Below are positions 37,719 through 43,788 of a stretch of DNA of 43,788 bases, piece after piece; position 1 is the first letter of the stretch, and each line of letters opens with the position of its first letter. Under the pieces are notes generated by a model that saw only the letters and a list, made by a program, of their open reading frames with translations, ran no database searches and had not been told where the DNA came from. The stretch lies in the IMG/VR virus record IMGVR_UViG_3300023222_000040, positions 1 through 43,788 of that record; one strand, given 5' to 3'. Source of the DNA: a virus. A program made the translations under genes and the position numbers.

Positions 37719-38411
37719 ATGAATGAATTGGTAGTTATGCACGAAGGTAAGCCGATGGTTACATCTGAACTGGTATCTAAAAAGTTTGGTAAAGCTCATC
37801 GAGATGTAATGCGGGCAATCAAGAATATTGACTGCAGCGAGAAATTCTCAGTGCGCAATTTTGCGCAGTCAACTTTTCAGAATGAGCGTGGTCGAGAGTA
37901 CGATTGTTACATGATGACTCGAGACGGATTTTCTTTTCTATGTATGGGTTTCACTGGTAAAGAAGCTGCGAAATGGAAAGAGGCCTATATTGAAGCTTTT
38001 AATTCAATGGAGAGTAAATTATCTCGAGTCACTGATAACGTAGAATGGAAACAAGCACGACTGCAGGGTAAAGCTGCTAGAAAGTCAGTATCAGATACCA
38101 TTGGAGAATTTGTTAAGTATGCAACGAGTCAAGGCTCGAAGTCTGCAGTAATGTATTTCAGCAATATAACCAAGATGGAATACAAGGCGCTCGAGTTAAT
38201 CAGCAAAAACGAAAAGATACCTGCAGGTTTTAGGGACACTTTAGACACTATGGATTTATCGTTCCTCACTACTGCAGAGTACATCGCAAGAAAGGCTATT
38301 CAAAAAGGCATGAATGATAACTTGCATTACAAAGAGGTTTACATTCTGGCTAAAAATTTAGTCTGCAGTTATGCGGATACGGTTAATATTTTAAAATTGG
38401 AGAGTAAATAG
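37719..38411 (+). CDS. Rha-family phage regulator
   Basis: The 230-residue protein begins with a Rha domain: VVMHEGKPMVTSELVSKKFGKAHRDVMRAIKNI (winged HTH, residues 4-36), then NERGREYDCYMMTRDGFSFLCMGFTGKEAAKWKEAYIEAFN. Rha proteins are phage regulators that, in P22-like and other phages, affect growth in certain hosts. The second half is a different helical domain. The gene is first in its unit, under a palindromic operator. Confidence 0.85.
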   Translation: MNELVVMHEGKPMVTSELVSKKFGKAHRDVMRAIKNIDCSEKFSVRNFAQSTFQNERGREYDCYMMTRDGFSFLCMGFTGKEAAKWKEAYIEAFNSMESKLSRVTDNVEWKQARLQGKAARKSVSDTIGEFVKYATSQGSKSAVMYFSNITKMEYKALELISKNEKIPAGFRDTLDTMDLSFLTTAEYIARKAIQKGMNDNLHYKEVYILAKNLVCSYADTVNILKLESK

Positions 38412-38412
38412 A

Positions 38413-38625
38413 ATGAGCGCAAAAAAGCAAAGAATCAGTAATCTAATCGGCATTAGAAATGCGATAAACAACACTGAAATGTCAGCAGACGGTAAATGCA
38501 CGTATGACTTAAATCTAATCAAGCAAGTGCTAGCGACAATTGATGCAACTTTAAAGATGGATAACATCATGCCAATGCCAGCGGATAGTAAAGTTGAAGT
38601 AACCCGACTAAATAAGGAGAAGTAA
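38413..38625 (+). CDS. Small hypothetical protein
   Basis: The 70-residue basic protein (SAKKQRISNLIGIRNAINN, then YDLNLIKQVLATIDATLK) is helical and shows no family. It follows the Rha gene after 1 bp, so the two are likely co-transcribed. Confidence 0.5.
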   Translation: MSAKKQRISNLIGIRNAINNTEMSADGKCTYDLNLIKQVLATIDATLKMDNIMPMPADSKVEVTRLNKEK

Positions 38626-38626
38626 G

Positions 38627-39055
38627 ATGACTAAATTAAAAACTGCCAATGAACTATTGATGATGTTTATTAAAGACTCTTATAACGGCACTGGTAAGCC
38701 CACCAAGAAAACGGCAATGGCACTAATGAAATTCGTTGGTTCGGATAAAGAACTACAGTCAGCGGTTGGCAGTGGCGATAACAAAGCTATTTTAAATCAT
38801 AAATCCGAAATGCAACGAGAGTTAGAGCATTTAGAAATGGTTAACGGTGAGATTGAGGAGCATTGCCAGCAGCATGAGCTTGACTTGTGTATCATGGCGA
38901 TTAATCGAGACACGCTTCAAAAAACCAACAAAGCCCTCATCGCACTAGCCCGCTTCGTATCAACAACACTGAACGGCAACAGTCACAATGCCGCAGTAGC
39001 AAAACGAATGGCGACAGAGTTGCTTGATAAAATTAAGGCAGAATCTAATGAGTAA
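38627..39055 (+). CDS. Coiled-coil hypothetical protein
   Basis: The 142-residue protein has a central charged helix (EMQRELEHLEMVNGEIEEHCQQHELD) that may form a coiled coil, and a basic amino-terminal helix bundle. AAGGAG-like site before the ATG. The carboxy end is helical. Function unknown. Confidence 0.5.
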   Translation: MTKLKTANELLMMFIKDSYNGTGKPTKKTAMALMKFVGSDKELQSAVGSGDNKAILNHKSEMQRELEHLEMVNGEIEEHCQQHELDLCIMAINRDTLQKTNKALIALARFVSTTLNGNSHNAAVAKRMATELLDKIKAESNE

Positions 39056-39422
39056 ATACGACTTAAGTTTTACCGAAAATGTTGACAAAATATTCACGGT
39101 CGGCATAGAAACAAAGACGGGTATCGTTGAACAGAATATGAAATTTCAAGATGCTTTCCAGCGTATGCCTAATAGAGACTATCTTCGAATAGCGTACGTT
39201 CGTGATTATCAACATAGCAATAACGGCTGGATTAGCATTGATAATGCAAACAATGAAAACTTAGGGGAGGTGCTATGTATCAGTAATCAGAATGAACAGC
39301 TAATCGGCTACCTATGCCTTGATAGCAAGGTGTGTGAAAGTGAGGGTGAGATTATTGACAATGTAACCCATTACCAACCAAAACCCAAACCACCTAAGGC
39401 GTCACAATGCTCTCACGAATAA
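39048..39422 (+). CDS. Hypothetical protein
   Basis: The 124-residue protein is read from the ATG that overlaps the previous stop; a start 24 bp upstream lies inside the neighbour and has no ribosome site. Beta-rich, with KPKPPKASQC tail. It is not recognised. Confidence 0.5.
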   Translation: MSKYDLSFTENVDKIFTVGIETKTGIVEQNMKFQDAFQRMPNRDYLRIAYVRDYQHSNNGWISIDNANNENLGEVLCISNQNEQLIGYLCLDSKVCESEGEIIDNVTHYQPKPKPPKASQCSHE

Positions 39423-39508
39423 TGCTAGCTTTACTTTTCTTCTGTATCGGCTTTATTGTCGCTAAAGATAGGTATCACATGAATATATTTGATTTTATTT
39501 GGGAGTAG
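39407..39508 (+). CDS. Small membrane peptide
   Basis: The 33-residue peptide has a hydrophobic segment (ILALLFFCIGFIVA-like, about residues 5-18) then a charged end. It overlaps the previous gene by 16 bp. No strong ribosome site is visible, so confidence is modest. Confidence 0.4.
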   Translation: MLSRIMLALLFFCIGFIVAKDRYHMNIFDFIWE

Positions 39509-39511
39509 GTT

Positions 39512-39697
39512 ATGGAAATACTAAAAAGAATGATTGTTTTAATAGGTGGTACACCCTTGCAATTTAATGAACCCGAAGTGCATTACATTCACGCACCAAC
39601 ACCAACTAGACAGGATTATTACATCGCACCAAGTGAGCCAAGCCCGCATCATGTTAAAAAGCGCAGCAGAGGATTCAACGGTTATCACGGCGGGTAA
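39512..39697 (+). CDS. Small hypothetical protein
   Basis: The 61-residue protein is rich in proline, histidine and tyrosine (HYIHAPTPTRQDYYIAPSEP) and ends in a glycine tail. GGAGTAGG precedes the ATG. No family is known. Confidence 0.45.
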   Translation: MEILKRMIVLIGGTPLQFNEPEVHYIHAPTPTRQDYYIAPSEPSPHHVKKRSRGFNGYHGG

Positions 39698-39753
39698 CGC
39701 TTACTGCTATTAACAAACATCATAAGAACTTAAACAAAATTTGAGGAATTAAA

Positions 39754-39945
39754 ATGAGTCAAGATAAACTAATGAAATTCGACCCAGCTACAAGAGAAGA
39801 AAAACCGTATCCTTCACACTCTACCCAGTATAGGGACCATCACGGTGGAAATGCATGGTTATACAACCCTTGGACGGGTGATAAAAGGCATCCACTTGAC
39901 ATTGGTAGTGACGTGTTCGGTGTTGCCATTCTATGTCGAGATTAA
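39754..39945 (+). CDS. Conserved small phage protein with HGG-W motif
   Basis: The 63-residue protein has the pattern YRDHHGGNAWLYNPWTGDKRHPLDIGSDVFG, which I recognise as a recurrent small phage protein of unknown function. GAGG precedes the ATG. Confidence 0.55.
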   Translation: MSQDKLMKFDPATREEKPYPSHSTQYRDHHGGNAWLYNPWTGDKRHPLDIGSDVFGVAILCRD

Positions 39946-39973
39946 ATTAACCCCACTAAGCAGAGGTGAGAAG

Positions 39974-40336
39974 ATGAAATTAACTAAGAAAGATATCGGC
40001 ACTGAATTGGCAATGAAGTCCTGGAATCGCGGTTTTAAATGTGGCGATGAGCTTAAGTGTGTAACCGTAGATAAAGTTGGAAGGGTTAATATTACCCTAT
40101 CAGGCGTAGATTACAGAATTGTTAGATCTGGCGAATTTTCAATAATGGCGTCACGAGGTCATCATAGTGATAGCTGGATTAAGATATACAAACAATATGA
40201 TGATGTCACCAAGGATGTTGAGTTAAACAGGTTATCACTTTATTTCTCATCGCCATGCAGGACTGTTAGCCACAAGATTGAATCGCTAACCCTCGACCAA
40301 CTAAAGAGAATGGAATTGATAGTTAACGAGAAGTAA
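39974..40336 (+). CDS. Hypothetical protein
   Basis: The 120-residue protein is read from the ATG at 39974, which has GAGGTGAG 4 bp ahead; a longer frame runs back into the previous gene but lacks a ribosome site. Beta-rich, ends in a helix (LDQLKRMELIVNEK). A terminator follows. Confidence 0.5.
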   Translation: MKLTKKDIGTELAMKSWNRGFKCGDELKCVTVDKVGRVNITLSGVDYRIVRSGEFSIMASRGHHSDSWIKIYKQYDDVTKDVELNRLSLYFSSPCRTVSHKIESLTLDQLKRMELIVNEK

Positions 40337-40370
40337 CAATCAACAACCCGACCACCCCGCCGTAATAACT

Positions 40371-40393
40371 AGCCTCTTAATTGAGGCTTTTTT
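40371..40393 (+). terminator. Rho-independent terminator
   Basis: AGCCTC (40371-40376), loop TTAATT, GAGGCT (40383-40388), then six T in total. Perfect stem. It ends the Rha unit. Confidence 0.9.
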
Positions 40394-40435
40394 ATACCTG
40401 CGATAAATTAATTTAAACTAATTGACTAACGCCAC

Positions 40436-40464
40436 TTGCGTCACTCACGTATGTTTGCTATATT
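40436..40464 (+). promoter_or_regulatory. Promoter of the last early unit
   Basis: TTGCGT (40436-40441), 17-bp spacer, TATATT (40459-40464) with a TGC extension. It follows a terminator and starts the unit that runs into the contig junction. A second TTGACT at 40422 has no good -10 at the right distance. Confidence 0.55.
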
Positions 40465-40514
40465 TAACTCATCGGAGCGATACAGCTTCACAATCAATAC
40501 TTTAAGGGTTAATC

Positions 40515-40826
40515 ATGAAAGCATATAAAGCAAATTTAACATACCTACTCGATACACTAGCAAGCTATGAATCTGCTGACATTGAAGATGACATATTCGA
40601 AGTTGCTGTTAATGACGATCAGTTCGGCACTTGCAGAATTACAGTCTTGGCAGCAGTTGCGAGCAAAAGAGTTACAGAGCTTGAGCGGCATGTTGAATTG
40701 CTTAGATCTGCATTAATTGGGGCTAAGGAGAATCAGTGGCGCGGGCTTGTTCATAACGGTAGAGATGAAGATCACCCTAAGTGGGTGGCTACTGTTGAAG
40801 CTTTATCTAAAACTGAGGCTAAATAA
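40515..40826 (+). CDS. Hypothetical protein
   Basis: The 103-residue helical acidic protein includes a possible short coiled coil (KRVTELERHVELLRSAL). TTAAGGG lies ahead of the ATG. It is the first gene of its unit and unrecognised. Confidence 0.5.
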   Translation: MKAYKANLTYLLDTLASYESADIEDDIFEVAVNDDQFGTCRITVLAAVASKRVTELERHVELLRSALIGAKENQWRGLVHNGRDEDHPKWVATVEALSKTEAK

Positions 40827-40827
40827 C

Positions 40828-40998
40828 ATGAAAATATCATGGACAGTTAACTCATCAAAATTCATAAAGAATCCAGGTCCAGTTTACGACGATGTATTAA
40901 GCGGTGAAATCATTGAAATCACAAACCGATCACGCAAGCCAATGGTACTACTCACTAAGGCTGACTTTCTTGAAATGGCTAAAAAGGCGCAGGGGTAA
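40828..40998 (+). CDS. Phd/YefM-antitoxin-like small protein
   Basis: The 56-residue protein is read from the ATG at 40828, 1 bp after the previous stop. It contains GEIIEITNRSRKPMVLLTKADFLEMAKKAQ, the hallmark Phd strand-loop-strand-helix (EITxRxKPMVLL). The amino-terminal helix is short, so it may be a truncated DNA-binding protein. No adjacent toxin gene is visible. It is the second Phd-like protein in the genome (the first is at 8295-8444). Confidence 0.5.
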   Translation: MKISWTVNSSKFIKNPGPVYDDVLSGEIIEITNRSRKPMVLLTKADFLEMAKKAQG

Positions 40999-41000
40999 TT

Positions 41001-41201
41001 ATGAAATCAGAATCAAGGGTTCATCCAGCATACAAAAAAGGAACTAAGGATTTTGACTCTGAATTAAACATGCTTTTAGATGACGGCGTGAAGTGCGGCG
41101 ACTGTGTTAACTCGAATAAATGTGAAAAAATATTCGGCGGCGATGATGATAATACCAGCTGCCAATGGTTTCCTAATAGATTTAAGGCTAAACAATCATG
41201 A
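41001..41201 (+). CDS. Small cysteine-rich phage protein
   Basis: The 66-residue protein has CGDCVNSNKCEKIFG, then CQWFPNRFK, a recurrent phage cysteine motif that likely binds zinc. It follows the previous gene after 2 bp and overlaps the next by 4 bp. Confidence 0.55.
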   Translation: MKSESRVHPAYKKGTKDFDSELNMLLDDGVKCGDCVNSNKCEKIFGGDDDNTSCQWFPNRFKAKQS

Positions 41202-41479
41202 TTAACTTAACAAGCAAAATTCAAATGACTTACAACGCAGGTTTCATCGTTATCAAGCTGATCAAAACCAACAAAGATAATGTTGAAACTCTATCTAGCG
41301 GCTTAACCTATTTGACGCCTGAATCAGCGCGTAAAGGAATCTTGAAACATACTGACGCATTTCTACCAGTCGAGCAGATTAAGCGGGCTAAGGCTGATTT
41401 GATTAAGCAGCATGGCATTGAATCAGGCGTTGCTAGAAAAGAAGCTGCATTGGCTAAATTGAATGAGGCGGAGGGGTAA
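41198..41479 (+). CDS. Hypothetical protein
   Basis: The 93-residue helical protein is unrecognised; it is coupled to the previous gene (ATGA) and to the next by close spacing. The middle holds SARKGILKHTDAFLPVEQIKRA. Confidence 0.5.
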   Translation: MINLTSKIQMTYNAGFIVIKLIKTNKDNVETLSSGLTYLTPESARKGILKHTDAFLPVEQIKRAKADLIKQHGIESGVARKEAALAKLNEAEG

Positions 41480-41481
41480 TT

Positions 41482-41769
41482 ATGGAAAAGTTTACAAAAG
41501 GTAAGTGGGAAGTTGCAATCAATAAAAACTGGCGTAACGATAACTGCATTTGCAAGATGAGCGATGATACAGCGGTTGTTACTGACGTTTACACTTACAG
41601 CGGGTCTATTGATGCTGACGCCCATCTAATCGCAGCAGCACCGGAAATGTACAGACTAATAAGCGATCTTTCCGCTTTTAATTGTCCATTTGAATACATG
41701 ACTCCCGATGAGATGATCGCGTTCACTAAGATTGAAAAATTACTAGCTAAAGCCCGCGGTGAAAAATAG
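41482..41769 (+). CDS. Conserved phage protein of the LIAAAPEM type
   Basis: The 95-residue protein has the recurring phage signature KGKWEVA near the start and ADAHLIAAAPEMYRLI in the middle, known from many phages with unknown function. AGGGG lies ahead of the ATG. Confidence 0.6.
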   Translation: MEKFTKGKWEVAINKNWRNDNCICKMSDDTAVVTDVYTYSGSIDADAHLIAAAPEMYRLISDLSAFNCPFEYMTPDEMIAFTKIEKLLAKARGEK

Positions 41770-41799
41770 CTACTGGCATAAATAAGGTGGAAGTATGAA
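41767..41799 (+). repeat. 33-bp direct repeat flanking a gene (copy 1; copy 2 at 42666-42698)
   Basis: The 33 bp starting TAGCTACTGGC and including AAGGTGGAAG and the start codon ATGAA is found unchanged at 42666-42698. Each copy carries a stop codon of one gene (first copy) or spacer, a ribosome-binding site and the start of the next gene. The 866 bp in between hold one gene. Confidence 0.95.
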
Positions 41800-42643
41800 C
41801 GATAAAAATATAATACACGTAAGCATATACGATCCGACAAGCGGTAATTTTTTATTCAAGCAGAAAGCTAACGAAAAATCTGTGTTAACTATTTTTTCAT
41901 GTAGTGATAGTAACTCATGTGACGCATTTAAAAATGGTACATGCATTAATGTTGGTAACGCTTTTGGCTCTAAATGCCCAATTGGTAAAGCCACGAAGCA
42001 GCGTGGGTATACAAAGCGAGCAAATGGGTTTTACAAGCAAATTAAGGGATGGAAAGAAAAGTACTCGCAGACACTAAACGCTCTAAAGTCAGCACCACAG
42101 AGGATCACAAATGTTCCAGGCGGTTGGATGTTCCCGTATAGCTTTATCAACCTAAGTGAAAAAATACCTTTCCAATCTACTGGTGGGTTATTTTCGAACG
42201 GAACCCCATTCATTACCAATGATGTTCTTAACAGTAATATTATAAAAAATATATTATCACAAAGGCCACAAGCTATGATGGGCGGTGAAATTACAGACTA
42301 CCGAAAAAAAGTTGTACCAAAGATAATTATGGATATAAAGGAATATTACCCTGATTTGTTCAATGATATTCCTGATGATTTCATCTCTACATTTATTGAT
42401 TCTTACAGCTACAAAGGAAGGACTGCATACATTCACACCATTAAGCCAAATGTCAATGTGACAATATCAAAAGACGTCTGGTTTTGGGATGGTCGAAAAT
42501 TATCAAGTACAAATAGAAAATTTATGATATTCGAACCTTGCAAGTGGGAAAAATGTTACGCAGAGTTCACCCCGAAAGCTGGTGAGACCATTAAAATTGA
42601 AAGTAACGACCAAGTTATTTCAACAACTAAATTCTCAGACTAG
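41795..42643 (+). CDS. Hypothetical protein of a repeat-flanked cassette
   Basis: The 282-residue protein has a cysteine cluster C36, C42, C50 and C61 (CSDSNSCDAFKNGTC, then CPIGK), suggesting a zinc or iron-sulphur site, then aromatic-rich beta segments (GGWMFPYSFINLSEK, FWDGRKLSSTNRKFMIFEP). No family is recognised. It is clearly AT-rich relative to the DpdA-like gene. The flanking 33-bp repeats mark it as an inserted cassette. Confidence 0.6.
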   Translation: MNDKNIIHVSIYDPTSGNFLFKQKANEKSVLTIFSCSDSNSCDAFKNGTCINVGNAFGSKCPIGKATKQRGYTKRANGFYKQIKGWKEKYSQTLNALKSAPQRITNVPGGWMFPYSFINLSEKIPFQSTGGLFSNGTPFITNDVLNSNIIKNILSQRPQAMMGGEITDYRKKVVPKIIMDIKEYYPDLFNDIPDDFISTFIDSYSYKGRTAYIHTIKPNVNVTISKDVWFWDGRKLSSTNRKFMIFEPCKWEKCYAEFTPKAGETIKIESNDQVISTTKFSD

Positions 42644-42658
42644 CATATTAATTTGAAA

Positions 42659-42676
42659 GCCAGTCTAGCTACTGGC
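42659..42676 (+). other. Perfect 6-bp inverted repeat at the cassette junction
   Basis: GCCAGT (42659-42664), CTAGCT, ACTGGC (42671-42676), spanning the edge of the second 33-bp repeat. The first copy lacks the left arm. It may be a junction trace or a hairpin in the leader. Confidence 0.5.
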
Positions 42677-42698
42677 ATAAATAAGGTGGAAGTATGAA
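42666..42698 (+). repeat. 33-bp direct repeat flanking a gene (copy 2)
   Basis: Identical to 41767-41799. It carries the ribosome site and start codon of the gene at 42694. Confidence 0.95.
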
Positions 42699-42921
42699 AA
42701 CAGAATTAGCAATAGATTTATCTAATAAAATTATAGGCAAGCTAATCGACACAGCTCTAACTGGAAGTAAGGCGACTGTGATTTATTTCGGTAGCGCTGA
42801 GTTTTCAATGTTAACCGAACTAAAGGCTTTAGGCGTGGCAACTAAAATTCAGAATGGGACGTTTATACACGGTGTTCGAATGATTCGAACTGTTGAAACT
42901 TCACACTGCGAGGTTTACTAG
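42694..42921 (+). CDS. Hypothetical protein coupled to the DpdA-like gene
   Basis: The 75-residue protein has an alpha/beta look (ATVIYFGSAEFSMLTELKALGVATK). Its TAG overlaps the next start (TAGTG), so the two are made together. It may be an accessory factor of the next gene, but only coupling supports this. Confidence 0.5.
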   Translation: MKTELAIDLSNKIIGKLIDTALTGSKATVIYFGSAEFSMLTELKALGVATKIQNGTFIHGVRMIRTVETSHCEVY

Positions 42922-43703
42922 TGGAAACCGCTGAAATTATTCACCACATGGGCACACCTGTATGGGGTAATAAAGGCGAAGTTTTGGCTGCTTGTGTAAG
43001 AAGTGGCGGCGCCTTTGTTTCATACGCCAGACCTGACCAGATAAGGCAGTGCATTAGGCAGGCTATATCTGTATGGATTGATAACGGCGCATTCAGTGCT
43101 TGGAAGAGTGGATTGGTAATAGACTGGCCTGATTTTTACGACTGGCTATTTCAGTATTATTACCATCCAACGGTTAAGCACTTCATAATTCCTGACACAA
43201 TAACTGGTAGTGAGGGGGAGAACGATAAGCTTGTTGATTCAGTGCCATTTTGGGCCAAAGAAAAAGCGGTTCCCGTTTGGCATTTACATGAGTCAATCAA
43301 TCGTCTAATAAGGCTTTGCAAAAGGTTTGACCGTGTAGCGTTTGGCAGTTCTGGCGAGTACGCAACCATTCGCACGAAGAAATGGCACGCAAGAATGAAA
43401 TTGGCATTTTTAGCCATGGACAAGCTAGGCGTTGGTAATACTAAGATACATGGGTTGAGAATGCTGGATGGTCGAGTGTTGGGTAACTATCCTTTAGCCA
43501 CTGCTGATAGCACCAACCTAGCGTGCAATGTGCCTAAGTATAAAGTTAAGTATCCGAATTTAGGCGGCCATATACTAAATAGAAACCCGTTCACCATTTC
43601 AGATAAGCATGAGCTATTGGTTTATCGAGCTGCCTCATTGCGTGGGGCAATTGAAAGCGTCAAACCTCCGACCATGCAAGAATGGCTCGTTGAAAATAGC
43701 TGA
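42921..43703 (+). CDS. TGT/DpdA-like TIM-barrel protein (candidate DNA 7-deazaguanine transglycosylase)
   Basis: The 260-residue protein, GTG start, shows a pattern like that of phage DpdA proteins, relatives of tRNA-guanine transglycosylase: VWIDNGAFSAWKSG (51-64, like the nucleophile strand), HFIIPDTITGSEGENDKLV (87-105), VPVWHLHE (117-124), RVAFGSSGEY (138-147) and KIHGLRML further on, each ending a beta strand of a barrel. DpdA swaps guanine in DNA for a 7-deazaguanine, which protects against restriction. No deazapurine synthesis genes (FolE, QueD, QueE, QueC) are in the window, so substrate would have to come from the host. The similarity is judged by eye. Confidence 0.45.
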   Translation: METAEIIHHMGTPVWGNKGEVLAACVRSGGAFVSYARPDQIRQCIRQAISVWIDNGAFSAWKSGLVIDWPDFYDWLFQYYYHPTVKHFIIPDTITGSEGENDKLVDSVPFWAKEKAVPVWHLHESINRLIRLCKRFDRVAFGSSGEYATIRTKKWHARMKLAFLAMDKLGVGNTKIHGLRMLDGRVLGNYPLATADSTNLACNVPKYKVKYPNLGGHILNRNPFTISDKHELLVYRAASLRGAIESVKPPTMQEWLVENS

Positions 43704-43788
43704 CATTAACGATAATTAACCAGCATTTATGTTAAATAGTGCTAATATTAATTGTTAATAAAGCCAGCCTCGCGCTGGTTTTTTATTG
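43645..43788. repeat. 144-bp terminal direct repeat (copy 2)
   Basis: Identical to bases 1-144. The overlap closes the circle at the end of the DpdA-like gene. Confidence 0.95.
43760..43784 (+). terminator. Terminator (second copy from the terminal repeat)
   Basis: This is the same CCAGC/GCTGG hairpin and T run as at 116-140. It ends the unit that starts at 40436. Confidence 0.85.

Overview
The window is a complete, circularly closed genome of a tailed phage with a P22-type (short-tailed, podovirus-like) virion plan. Bases 1-144 are repeated exactly at 43645-43788, so the unique length is 43,644 bp. The base composition is AT-leaning, and relatives of these families occur in phages of aquatic or marine Gammaproteobacteria, but the sequence does not name the host. 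I see no integrase, no CI-type repressor, no DNA polymerase or helicase, no tape measure, no tRNA and no CRISPR. No stretch over 300 bp lacks a gene.

Layout. (a) 237-8167, rightward: a Cro-like regulator, a replication-initiator-like protein with an embedded HNH motif, small accessory genes (zinc ribbon, HTH and RHH regulators, a DNA-methylase-like protein, DUF1367), a compact protein-kinase-like protein and three membrane proteins. (b) 8182-10500: a self-contained transcription unit bounded by terminators, with a TTGACA promoter overlapped by three 9-bp-spaced repeats. It carries a Phd-like small protein, then terD, terB, terC and a 30-residue membrane peptide. This stress/tellurite-resistance-type module is the most striking accessory cargo. 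(c) 10499-32283: the late genes in nearly P22 order: small and large terminase, portal, a GroES-like protein, scaffold, an Acb2-type anti-CBASS protein, head proteins, gp4-like and gp10-like tail-neck proteins, a needle/adaptor region, a gp14-like GNAT protein, three ejection proteins and a tailspike. (d) 35719-32293, leftward: RHH regulator, RecT, YqaJ exonuclease, a zinc/HTH protein, small membrane proteins, an M15 endolysin and a 3TM-type holin. (e) 35799-43703, rightward: RusA resolvase, many small early genes, a Rha-type regulator under a promoter with a perfect 11-bp palindrome, and finally a TGT/DpdA-like protein whose end crosses the contig junction.

How it fits together. RecT, exonuclease and RusA form a recombination module, which would fit concatemer formation for headful packaging as in P22 (inference). 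Leftward and rightward early transcription start from face-to-face promoters around 35738-35780, and the leftward unit meets the late unit at the hairpin at 32265-32283. The host-interaction genes visible are the ter cassette, Acb2, the kinase-like protein, the methylase-like protein and the DpdA-like protein. Together they suggest a phage that remodels host stress physiology and evades nucleic-acid-targeting and cyclic-nucleotide immunity. One gene (41795-42643) sits between perfect 33-bp direct repeats and looks like a recently acquired cassette.
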